DNA from: Talinum fruticosum
Taxonomy: Eukaryota; Streptophyta; Magnoliopsida; Caryophyllales; Talinaceae
Length of the DNA: 64,000 nucleotides
Direction of reading: 5' to 3'
NCBI GenBank assembly: GCA_021018815.1
Contig: JAITYX010000087.1
Span: 248,001 to 312,000, forward strand
This document shows positions 34,643 to 45,832 of the stretch, piece after piece. The position numbers and the translations under genes were made by a program. Position 1 is the stretch's first letter. Every line of letters starts with the position of its first letter. A model generated the notes under the pieces. It was given only the letters and a program-made list of their open reading frames with translations, did not search any database and was not told the DNA's origin.

Positions 34643-36105
34643 ATGGAAGCAACTCGTAAAGAGGGTGAACAACATTGCATGCCTGAAAAATGGAAAGGTC
34701 CTACACCCGTAATCAAAGAGTGGATACCCTTATGCGAGGACGAGTTGAAACCAAAGGAAGGATTGGAGTTTGCCAACTTGGAAGAATGTGAGAAATTCTA
34801 TAAATCTTATACTCATCATGTTGGTTTTAGTATTTGGAAATCGTCATCTAAGAAGAATAAGGAAGGTGTTGAAAAGTATAGGTATTTTGTGTGTTCTAAA
34901 CAAGGTTTTAGAAGAGCTTCTACTAATCCAAATCCCAATCGAAGAATGAAGTTGACTAGGGAAGGATGTAATGCAATGATTGGTTATAGAAGAACAAAAA
35001 TGGAGCATATGTGCTTTTTAAGTTTCATGAAGGCCATACACATTTACTTGTCACTCCAAGGAAACATCATATGTTAAATTCTAATAGAGGCGTAAATAGT
35101 GTGCATAGGACTTTATTCAAGTCACTCACTTGTGCTAATATCGGTCCTTCTAAAGCTCACCACATCATTAAAGAGCATGTAGGCGGTTTTGAAAATGTTG
35201 GATGGAGTAAACAAGATTTAAAAAACTTTCGGAGAGACTTAACAAGCATTTATCAAGGATTCCGATGCCCAAATGTTTATTGAGAATTTTAAGAGGAAGC
35301 AAGACATTCATCCATCCTTTTATTTTGCCTATGAGTTAGAAGTTGATGGTACACTCAAACATGTGTTTTGGGCAGATACTATTGCGAGACCGAATTATTC
35401 GCTATATGGTGATGTTGTCTCTTTTGATACAACATATGACACTAATCGATATAAAATGATATTTGCCCCATTCACAGAGTTAGATAACCATAGGCTATGT
35501 GTTACGTTTGGGGCTGCATTCTTGGGGGATGAAAAAGCGTAATCATTTATGTGGTTATTTGATAAGTTTTTGGATGCAATGGGGGTCACATGCCTGTTTG
35601 TATTATTACCGATCAAGATCCCGCAATGAAAGTGGCAATTGAAGCAAAATTTCCGTCAACTACTCATAGATTTTGCATTTGGCATATAATGAGAAAATTA
35701 TCTCGAGAAGGTGGGATTTTCTTTGAATAGTAACAATAATTTTCTTGCTCGATTTAAGTCATGTGTGTACAATTCAGAGAATCCAACAGAATTTGAAGAA
35801 AGGTGGCAAATTGTTATTCAAGATTTTGGATTGCAAAATAATACATGGTTGTCTCATTTGTATGATATTCGAGAATGGTGGATATCTCGCATATTTTAGA
35901 GATTTATTTTTAGGAGAAGTGTTGTTGAGGACAACATCAAGATGTGAAAGTGAGAATCGATTTTTTAGTAATTTTACCAATCCACACTTGAGTTTGGTTG
36001 AGTTCTGGATGCGATTTGAGAGTGCATTGGAACCGCAAAGACATGGGTAGTTACAGCGGATAATAATACTTCTATTTCAAGTGCCTATATTGAAGACCAA
36101 CAAAG
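34643..36105 (+). pseudogene. FAR1/FRS-like Mutator transposase (frameshifted)
   Basis: The start is MEATRKEGEQ at 34643. A FAR1 DNA-binding domain follows (FANLEECEKFYKSYTHHVGFS ... REGCNAMIGYRR). The frame then shifts near 35005 and near 35268. A MULE transposase domain follows, with VFWADTIARPNY, GDVVSFDTTYDTNRY (a catalytic Asp) and, after a stop/frame break near 35541, CIITDQDPAM with a second Asp and FCIWHIMRKL. Later fragments include TTSRCESENRFFSNF. The order is that of FAR1-related MULE transposases. At least four breaks make it inactive. FAR1/FHY3 transcription factors derive from such transposases, but the TIRs show this copy is still a transposon. Confidence 0.9.
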
Positions 36106-36789
36106 GTAGAGCAATATCATTTGATTCGAATTTTATGCTGAACAAAGATTTGGAGAATTTCTTATCTTATGTTGAAGCTTGGATAGTCATTATGAAGAAA
36201 TAGGCGGCAGGGGAGAGACAAATACAAAAAAAAAAAGAGATTACGTCATGTAAGCTTTTGGAAATGAAACATTAGTATAAAAGCTCCCATTGAAGTTGAT
36301 TGCTCATTTGTGATCAAAGTTCAACGGAAGCGGAGCTCAACCCCACCCCCATTGACAAAACAGAAAGAAGCCTAAACACAATTGTGAGGGGTCCATATTA
36401 CCAATCAACAAATTCACCCTCAAACATCGAACAAATCATCAGTTGAACAAATCATCGAACAAAGCACCAAATGCTAATTCATAGCGAAAATCACAGCTCT
36501 CAAGTCTCAATCCAGGAAATAGATGATAAAATTTCGAAGCTAGTAAGTTCCCAAACAAATTCAAGCAAGAATGCAATAAAGATCAAGAATTAGACGAAAC
36601 CCTAGAGAGATAGAATCACACCTCGGCCGCGAGTGTGGAGGGAGAGCGCCGGTGACAGAGAAGGAGGGAGAGCGCCGGTAACAGAGAAGGAGGGAGAGCG
36701 CCTGGTTCCGGTGCCGGAGCTAGAGTCGAGGAACGAAAGACAGGGGAGGCGACGAGAGCAGAAGAAGGTTCGAGCTTGCGATATCCGAA

Positions 36790-37166
36790 ATTCGCGAGCT
36801 CGTGACCCGAGCCGAAATCTCGCCGGAGTTGCGGCGACAGGTTGGCCGGTGAGTGGACGACCGCTATCGGCGGCGAGCGGAGGCGGGTGCCGGTGCCGGC
36901 GGTGGAGAAGTTGCTGCCGGCGGTGAGAGGTAGAGAGAGAGGGAGGAGATGCGAGAGGTAGAGAGAGAGAGTGCACTGGAGTTTTTGTGAACGTCGATGG
37001 AATTGCAAGACTCGACCCCTCATTATTTTTTTGATATTTTTCTTTTTTTTAATTGTTAATAATGGCGGATTAATGTAGACCGTTGGATTAAGATTGAAGA
37101 GTCAAGATTAGAAGTTCTTATCTATGGTTTGGTGCTTACCTATAGGGGGTTCTTACTTGAACCCTT

Positions 37167-37169
<3 letters not shown>
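36790..37169 (-). repeat. Right terminal inverted repeat of the MULE
   Basis: Inverted copy of the left TIR with scattered substitutions. The overlapping ORFs at 36602-37023 are products of GC-rich TIR sequence. Confidence 0.85.
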
Positions 37170-37213
<44 letters not shown>

Positions 37214-39112
37214 AAAAGTTGGTAAAATTGATGTATGATTGACATATAGAATGTTTATTTGACATTGTAATAATGTAGGATAGTTGTATATGATGTTTAG
37301 ATAATTCATGCATTTAATTAAGTTAAAGATTGACTATTTTCTTTTGTAAAATAAAGTACATATGTTTATTATGTTGGACGTATATATTTCTAATATTAAT
37401 TTATTTTAATTTTGTAAATAATATTGAGTAATATTGTGAATTCAGAAAAAATATTGTATTTACTATATGTACACTTTTTTAAAAAGAAATTGAGATTATA
37501 AAATTTAAAACTCTAAAAATAAGAAAAGAAAAATAATGAGTTAAATATTTTATAATGAAAATAAGTTTTTTTTTGGTGCATATAATGAAAATAAGTTGTC
37601 AGAATAAGTTACAAAAGAAATTTTAATTTTTTTATATTAACCATTTAAAAAAATATATCCACTTATATTCTTTTATTATTAGTTTTTATTTTTATAAATT
37701 AATTAAAAATAATAAATTAAAAAATAACTAATTATAAAAATAAAATTAATTAATGTCTTTTCCTAATAAGGGTATAACCCTAGTATATTTAATTTCAGAA
37801 GGTAATCATATAATTATACAAAAGAGTTATTAGATATCAATAATTTCATCTTTTAAATTGGATATTAATAATTTCGCATTTGGATTGGACGCCAACAATC
37901 TCACCTTTCAAATTAGATACTAATAATTCACTTTTGATCCTATTTGATTTTTTTTTTTAAACTGATTCCAAATTAATAAGGTCTTGATTCGACAAAAATC
38001 TTAACTTGTAAGGTGAAATAACTTACTATTTATATTGCTCACATCAATATATGATCTTGTACGTTATCTTTGTCACCAAATTAAGACTGTTAATTTGGTG
38101 ATAGACATAAAAAATAGAGTCAATGATGGGATTATTAGTGTCTAATTTAAAGGCATGATTATTGACGTTCAATATTTCGAAAAGTGGGATTACTAGTGTA
38201 TAATGTTCCCAAAGATGATATTAATTAGCGTTAAATAACTCAATGCAAAATTAATATTTTCATAAGACCACCCGCAGCAGCACACTTGCACGCCTCGAAC
38301 GGTTGATGTGGCTCGCCGAACAAGGTGCGTCGTCAACACAGTAGACGAGTTGCTTCCCAAGACGCACGTACTAGCGCGGAGTTCGGCACCTCCCTCAGAT
38401 CAAGCTCGTTGACAGATGCGTGCACTGATTCGGCCTCTCTCTCTCTCTCTCTATGAAAATAAATACATTACTATTACTATTAATAATTTCTAATACTATT
38501 ATTATTGTAAGAAAATAAATAATAATAATAATTTTAATATTACTATTATTGTTGAATTCTTTTATTTAATAAAATTTATAATATTATCGTATCTTTGTTT
38601 TAAAACAAAATACAACCCAAAATAATTAATTTATATATTGTGTTATTGTAATAACATTGCTATTATTATTATATTTTTTATTTAATAAAATTTCTAATGT
38701 TATTGTATCAAAAACTACGCTGAGGTACCTTGAGTTCTTGTCAAACTATTTTTTAGACCCAAAGTTCTGAAAAATGATTCTAAATCCCCTAAATTATGTA
38801 TAAACTATATTCTTGGCCCAAATCCGACCCGGAGGGTAAACGGAGGTGTGAAACGTCAATTTTGCCCATGACGTTTTGCGCCACTAAATGAAAAACTTAT
38901 TTTGTCTGATTAGCTTCATTAACTTAACTTCCTCGATTTTCCCCTCCATTCTAACTCGCCTCTCTCTCTCTATCTTTCACTCTCTCTCTCATACCGAGTG
39001 GATGATTTTGCTTTGAGAAATATCAATCATCGCCATTGTTGATCAAGCCTAGTAAGCGAAATCAAAGAAGAAAGTTGAAGTTAAGTAGGAAGTGAAGATT
39101 AGGAAGACGAAA
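37170..39112. other. AT-rich intergenic DNA with a (TA)n flank and a GC-rich patch
   Basis: 37170-37210 is (TA)n. The following sequence is AT-rich without genes. A GC-rich patch with a (CT)n end lies at about 38270-38450. Sequence at 38710-38900 just before the next transposase gene could be part of its terminal repeat; the matching right end is missing. Confidence 0.45.
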
Positions 39113-42100
39113 ATGGTATGCGATTTCATTTTTTTTTTTCGTGTATACTTGAGCAGCTTCAAATTTCATCTTCGAATTTTAGTGGTTTTATGAAATTGGT
39201 GGGTTTTTTTGTTTTGATTGAGTTGAATAATGTGTTTTAGAAGGATCCCATATGAGAATTATGAAGTTAATTGAAATTATGATGAATAATTCGTGGGTTT
39301 GTATGAAATTATTATCTTTGAAAATCAAAATTTTTAGGGTTTTTGTGAAATTATGAAGTGATGTTTGGTGATATTTTTATTTTCGAATATGTTGTGGATA
39401 TGGTTGTTGGTGTGTTGTGAGGCCTTATTTGCTGTAATTTTGTTTTAATGGTGAATTTTTGTGATATATGTTCAACAGGGGAAGCACAATAGGAGTCTTA
39501 TAGTTCATTTCAAAGAAAAAATTATAAGAGTGCATGATATTGTGTTGGATGAGTCCAACGGTAGTGAATTATATAGGGATGTGAGACGATTGGTAGGGGA
39601 ATTAGGCATAGATTTTCCTAAATATGTTGGGTTTCAATGGCACCCTCCAAACAGAGAAGGGCAAAGATGGTCAGTGAATAATGATCCGTAATGGCTGAAT
39701 TTAGTCAAGCATTGGGGAGGTCGAAGCATTTTGTGAGCATTCCCATTTACATGGTCGAACTTAGGGAACCTTCGAGTAGCACAACAGACCATTGAAAACA
39801 TTGATGAGTTGAATGCCTCAGTGAAACAAAAACAGAATTTGCCCGTAGTTGATGATGAGCCTTTATCAGTTAGCCAAGTAAATACTTGGGCCGACACTCA
39901 TTTTGACCTCTTCATCCCAACCTGCAAAATTAGTACCAAGAAGACCAATGACAAGGTCTCGTGGCAAACTCCCCAACAAAGCCCACTACGAAATCCCTCA
40001 AGCCCAGCCCAAAGAAAGCCTTCAAGCCCAACCCAAAGAAAAGACTTCCCCCAAACCAGATGCTACCTCAGCTGAAGTTCATGTCCAACCCAAACTATTC
40101 ACCAGGTCTTCCCAACCCAAAGCTACCTCACCCAAACCTAAGTTCATCCATACCAAACCATATACTAGGTTTTCCCAAACCAACCCCGCCTCACCCGAAT
40201 CTAAGTCCAAACCTCCAAAAACCAGAGATCCCCAAACCAAACCATGCACTAGGTCATCCCAAAGCAAGGCTGCCTCGACCTAAGCCTTGCACTAGGTCAT
40301 CCCAAAGCAAGCCTCGCCTCACCCGAGCCTACCTTACCCAAGCCTAAGTCCAAACCTAAAAAACCAAGCCTGCCTCACCCAATGATTTTGATTTTGATGG
40401 ACTTGGACTAGATGATTTTGATGTAGAATCACTAGCCAAAGAACCTAAGTGGGATAAAAATGAAGATGACTGGGATGATGGTGAGGAGGTTCATCTTGCA
40501 CTTGTTGGAGGTAATGGTAATGCTATGACATTGGGTGTTGATGAACTATCTACCGATGACAGTAGTGAGGATGAGGATTTTAGTTTAGGTAATGATAATG
40601 ATTCTGCTGGCAATGATGATGATGAAGAAGTTTCTGTGGGTGAGGAGAATTTTTCAAGTGAGTCGAAGAAGTAGATGAGGTTGAAGTCGAAGAGAGAATG
40701 CAATTAGGTACGTAAATTGTGGATAGTGATGGAGATATGGATTTGGTAACCACTAAAATGGCTAAGATATTGGCTCAAGGAACCTTGTGGAAAAGGAACA
40801 GGGATGGAAAGATTAATGTTATGGCTGGTGACATCTTTACATGCAAGAAGGATATGGTTGCAGTCATGAGGGAGTACTCCATACAAGAAGGCTTTCATAT
40901 GAAAAAACCGAAGAATGAGCAAACTAGATACACGCAAAGATGTGAGGATCGTAGATGCACTTGGAGGTTTCATTATAGTGCTTTGGTAGACAGAAAAACC
41001 TGGATGGTGAAGGTACACAGTGGAAAGCATGTATGTGACAGGCCCGAGAGAAATAGGTTGGCATCATCTCCATGGGTTGCAGAAAAACTTCTTCCTTACT
41101 TCATAGTTGCCCCAAATATGGATGTGAAAGGCATGCAAACGATCATCATGAGGAAGTACTCAAATTATGTGCCTAACTACATCTGCTGGAGGGCTAAGAA
41201 GATCATGAAATCTACAATTGAAGGGAAGCATGAAGAAGGATACAAGTTTTTGGCACACTACACAGAGGAGTTTAAAGCCAAGAATCCTGGTTCGGCTTGC
41301 ATGATAACATGGATTGATGAAGGGCCCGCCAAGAATCCAGCTTTTAAGCATATGGTGATCTGTGTTGGCCCCGCTATTGCTGCTTTCAAAGAACACTACA
41401 GCCCTCTCATTGGCATAGATGCAACTCACCTAAAAGGAGTGTATAGGGGAGTGCTTCTCAATGCCATGGCTTTGGATGGAAATAATGGGCGGTTCCCATT
41501 AGCATATGGAGTGGCTGAAATGAAATATGAAGAAGAATGGAGTTTTTTCTCAACTGTTTGGTGAGGGCTCTTGATGCAGCAGAGGATCAATCCAGATATA
41601 CCATTATATCGGGTAGCCACAAGGTTAGTTTCTTACTTAGTTTCTTACTTATTTTATTACCTCGTAACTTCTCCCTCCTCTTCAAGAATTCTTACTTAGT
41701 TTTTTTCCCCTCATTTCTTTTTTTTTTTTCTTAAAGGGATCATATCTCGCCTTGAGCAAAGTGATGCCCACTGCTTCAAGTAGGATTTGCATCATACATT
41801 ATTTTAAGAACTTTGCTACACATTTTCCAGGTAAGCCACCGCCTCGCTTTACATTTCTTCAATTTCTTCAATTTCGCATTTGTTCAATTAGTTGCACTCG
41901 CTTCAATTTTCATTCATTTCCCTTTACCTAGGTGCTTGGTTCCATGCCTATTTTTATATTACTACAAATGCATATGCCCCATATGTTCATGTAAAGGCTA
42001 TGAAAAAATCAAGGAAGTAGATCCAGCGAAGATATCATTGGCTGAAAGACACCGAGCCATTAGAGCTTTGGGTTAGGTTCAAGTTTGATGAAAAGTTGAA

Positions 42101-42305
42101 ATGTGAGGATAACACTAACAACTTTGTGGAGAGCTTCAATCATGCTATACTTAAGTTTAGAGGGCTACCTTGTTTGACTATGTTGGAGGAGATTAGGAAG
42201 TTAATAGGCAATAGGTTTGTGAGAAGGTTTGAAAAGGCACAAAATTGGCAAAGTACACTTGTACCTAATGTTGACAAGAAACCGAGATTCATTGAGGGGG
42301 ATATA
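39113..42305 (+). pseudogene. Second Mutator-like (MuDR) transposase gene, interrupted and 3'-truncated
   Basis: An ATG at 39113-39115 is followed at once by a GT donor. A plausible acceptor at 39478-39479 leads into GKHNRSLIVHFKEKIIRVHD, a PB1-like N-terminal domain. A Pro/Lys-rich repeat region (39950-40370) and an acidic stretch follow. The MuDR DNA-binding domain is at 40719-41060 (CEDRRCTWRFHYSAL, KVHSGKHVCDR). The MULE transposase core is at 41270-41560, with PLIGIDATHLKG (catalytic Asp) and FPLAYGVAEMKYEEEW. The frame breaks near 41540 (T run) and resumes as NCLVRALDAAEDQS. The last part (42096-42305, FVESFNHAILKFRG) ends at a Gypsy insertion. The SWIM zinc finger is not found. Several stops are present. 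Confidence 0.9.
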
Positions 42306-44976
42306 TGTAACAACCCGACCCTAAATCACATTATTTATTTTAAATCACATTATTTATTTTATTAATTACACTATTTGTATAATTGAGCGCGTGCACTTCA
42401 ATTCGATATTTTGTATTTACATTATCCTTATACATGCGTTATACGACTAAGGCGACGGAATGGCCCTAATAAAAATCTCATAATAAGATTGTAATTTGTG
42501 AACATCCTTACTTAAAACAAAATTAAAAGTAACGATAAAAGAAAACAAAATAAGTAAATAAAGAAATAAATCAAAATAATAAAATAACCAAATTAGATTT
42601 TTCTAAGGAAAAATCCAGAGAAAGAATTCTCTCGGAATATGTTAGACATAACTTAAAAATACATTCAGGCTCATCCTCTCTCTCCCGTGCTCCTTCGTCC
42701 TCTCCTTCCCCTGCCTCCTCTCGCATCTCCCCGCCTCCCCACACAATTCTCCCCTGGTCGGGCCGGTTCCGCGACCGGCCGCCGCCAACACCGGCGAAAG
42801 CTAACGCCAAGCACCGGCCGGAGGCAACCGGCACCCTTCCCTCACGCTACCGCTCTCGTCTCGCTCTCCCTCGTGCGCCTTCGCTCTTTCCCTGCCTCCA
42901 TCTCGCGGCATGCTCCCAGCCATCAGGCGCCACCAACGCCGGCCGAAGCCAACGCCGGCGTCGCCGTGGAGACGCCGACACCTCACTCGCTATCGCTCGC
43001 GCACGAGCAGCTGCCCCGCCTCCCCACCGCGGCAACCCACTCGCCGCCAACCACCACCCACAAGTAGCGGCGGCCGCCGGAGCCAGCCGCCGTCCCTTGC
43101 CCAGCGGTCGCCGGGCAGCTACCACGCACCACCGTCTCAAGTCTCCGCCACTCCTTCCCGGCTTCCTCCTCCGTGAATTCGAAGGTAAAACTCTAAACCC
43201 TAGATTATCAATTTCATTATCTATTTGAGCAATTGTGATTGTAAATTGAAGTATATGGTTCAAAAATATGTTGTTGAGTAAATTTAAAGATTAATTTGGG
43301 AAAATCCGAATTGGTGTGAATAATCGAGTTGTGGTATCTTAATGGATTGGTTGTGTATTGTATGAATGAGAACGAATGTGATTCTCATGGGGAGATTATG
43401 AATTAGGGAATGAGTTTGGGAGATGTTTTATTATAGAATTGAGGAAATTGATGGATTTGTTATATGTTAAGAATGGTTAAATTGAGCAAACAAAAGGGAA
43501 TGTGTATGTAGAAGTGTGAGAGAAATTTGAACTTTAAGTATACCAAATTGAGGTTGTGAATGTGAATTCTGTAAAGGAAATAATGCTTAAGCCCTTAAAA
43601 TGGTATATATATGAATTTTGGACGAATCGGCAAAATTGTGAAACCTCCCGATGGAAGGACATTTACCGGATTAATTAATTACGTAACTATGGGATTTGAG
43701 TGCAGAGAAGGGAGGAGTGAGGAATGAATTAAAAATAAGTGTTTGGGCATGTATATATATGTACACCATTTTTAATCCAAGTCAACTAGCAAATCGAATA
43801 ACACCAACATCATTGGGTATTTAGTTAGCCTAATCAACTTCTTTAATTAATATGAATTGTATTCAATAAGCGCAGTAAAGCTGAGTAATACAAACATTAG
43901 TTTAATTGATTTTCATACGAATATAGGAAATGAAATGAAATAAATTGTTAAAGCTTATACAAACTCAAGCATTAAAACTCAAGAAAACATCATTAACCCT
44001 AAAAATCTATTTTAAATGTAACCGAGGCCACTTCCGTTGCCAAATAGCTGGTGACTCAAATTTTTGCAAAAGGGGAGAAACAAATATTCTCAATTCAGAA
44101 CGTGCATTGCCTCGTGCCCTTCGAAAATTCACATGTTTCATCAAATCTCAACATTTCTCATATATGCAATTAATAATGAATCATTTATAAGTCAAGTTTT
44201 GCCACCTAATTAAGTGGTCCCCGCCCAATTATCAATTACCAAGGGCTTAGGCCCGCCAATTATACTGCGCGCGGCGTCAACTCCAGGTTATCGATCGGCC
44301 CGGGGTGACACCTGTTCAACGATCGTATCAATTACCAAGGGGTTCCACTTCTAGATAATAACCGGCAAGCAGCTTTACTTATATTCTCTCCCCCGATTTC
44401 AAACTAAAATGAATTGAAATGCGCGCGCTCAATCAAAATATTCTTCAAGTTATTTTACAGATGTAGGAATGTTCGTATTGAGTTTCGACTCACTCTTTCA
44501 AATATTTTACTGTTTTTGTTTTGGGAAGAAGCATTGGTGAACAATCAACCATTTCCTAAGTCCGACAAAGCCGGACCCTAGTCGACACGCCGCATTTGTA
44601 ATTCTGAAGGTGCATAGACGCTCACAGGTGATTTTACCCTCAACTAGGGTTTAGGTATGACCTTGGGAATTATTATACATTGTACATTATCTTGTGGATT
44701 AGACAAAAGTCTAGTTTGTATAAATATTATATTGCTAAACCCGTAAACCGTATTTTGGGATGTCCTAACTACTTGGGTAATAAGTAATTACTCCTAACAG
44801 GATCATTGGAAATATAACAATGGATGCACCAAATTGTATTTCATTTTATTTCAATTATTTAGCCTTGTCCTATTTTTAGGACGGCGGTAACGTTTTCAAT
44901 CGGTACCTTCTGCCGCGACCTTACGTATTAGTCCCTAATGAAGGGATTATTAAGTAATGGTGATTGGGGCGTTACG
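42306..44976 (+). repeat. 5' LTR of the Gypsy element
   Basis: Starts TGTAACAACCC and ends GGGGCGTTACG (CA changed to CG) directly before the primer binding site. Length 2671 bp. Its first 530 bp match 48335-48871, and its start is related to the minus-strand start of the solo LTR at 14266-16861. GC-rich ORFs at 42570-43260 on both strands are internal to the LTR and not genes. Confidence 0.85.
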
Positions 44977-44981
44977 GCTTG

Positions 44982-44994
44982 TGGTATCGGAGCC
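44982..44994 (+). other. Primer binding site of the Gypsy element (tRNA-Met)
   Basis: TGGTATCGGAGCC, close to the initiator tRNA-Met complement, five bases after the LTR end. Confidence 0.85.
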
Positions 44995-45289
44995 AGGTTT
45001 AGTAATCACTCGTGAGCAATAGGATTTTAAGGTGTCATGATTTGACCTTTAGAAAATTACGTGGCTATTATTCCCTCAAGTTGTCATTTGGGATTTGTGG
45101 ATGTGGTGTAACTAATATTGAATTGAGGTATATACTTTTGGGTGATGCTAAGTATAAACAATGTACGTAATGACTTAAGTTGCCGACATGCATTTCATAT
45201 GCTTTTAAGTTTTGTAGCTTGTAATTAAGTTCATGAATTTTGCTTCGGATGTATTATGAGCCATTTGGGTGGTTTTAAGCCTTAATGTA

Positions 45290-45600
45290 TATTGGTTGTA
45301 CTCCGGCGTGTGGCCGTTGAGCTGTGTACTCCGAGCGTGTGGCTCGTTGAGTGATATTGTGGTTTTATGCAGGGTTTTAAAGCTTTAAATTTATGGGATA
45401 GGCCATGTTACAAACGGAACTATGCCAAATTTTTAGAAAATACCAAACTCTCTTAGAGAATCCCCTATATTACCTTTAAATTGGAATTAGAAAACAAACT
45501 TGACATCTCGAATAAGCCTTGGGAGTCCCTTTGATTGAGGATTCCTCAATCGATAAGAATCCCGAGAGAATGATAATCTAACGTGCAATTGGGTATTACT
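45290..45600 (-). repeat. LTR fragment of the 25729 family inside the Gypsy element
   Basis: This stretch matches 25440-25710 in direct order, including the GTGTGGC...GAGCGTGTGGCTCGTTGA block and the CCTTTAAAT...CCTTGGGAGT tail. It is therefore a minus-oriented LTR start of the other Gypsy family that inserted here. The outermost ~25 bp are not intact. Confidence 0.6.
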
Positions 45601-45832
45601 TATCATATAAGCACAATAAAAGCGTGAGTTACCTAAATATGTTTTATATTAGAAGTTGTGAGCAACTTGATTCATCGAAGAGGGAAAAAGATATTTGCAC
45701 CTGAGGAAAAAGAGGTATAGGGATATATTATAGCAATGGACATATGGTGAAGCACAATGAAAAATGAGGTTGTAAGTTCACTTGGGATAACTTTTTGGAA
45801 GAGTTAGAGCAAAATTTTACCCACTCGCAACT

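Larger units (their letters stand above)
33870..37169 (+). mobile_element. FAR1-type Mutator-like element (MULE) with long TIRs
   Basis: A 3.3 kb element bounded by GGGAAGGGTTCAAGTAAG at both ends in inverted orientation. The inverted repeats run about 350-380 bp (33870-34230 and about 36790-37169) and include a GC-rich inner part on each side. The TIRs enclose a decayed FAR1-like transposase gene. A 9-11 bp target duplication cannot be read because both flanks are (TA)n. Confidence 0.9.

Noticed and set aside
36602..37023. Arg/Ser/Pro-rich ORFs of 124 and 135 residues
   Set aside because: They fall at the right end of the Mutator element, in or next to its terminal inverted repeat; the left repeat gives similar ORFs.
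33870..37169. Domesticated FAR1/FHY3 transcription factor gene
   Set aside because: Intact terminal inverted repeats and several frame breaks show an inactive transposon, not a host gene.
38270..38460. GC-rich patch with a (CT)n end as a promoter or gene
   Set aside because: No ORF, no splice-consistent structure and no target duplication found. Left as unexplained sequence.
39903..40347. Pro/Lys/Ser-rich repeat ORFs as a separate structural protein gene
   Set aside because: They sit between the PB1-like and DNA-binding parts of the Mutator transposase in matching order, so they are its low-complexity linker.
42570..43263. Five overlapping ORFs in a GC-rich stretch
   Set aside because: Internal to the 2.7 kb Gypsy LTR, and partly repeated in the truncated LTR at 48628-48889. 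No homology to a gene is evident.
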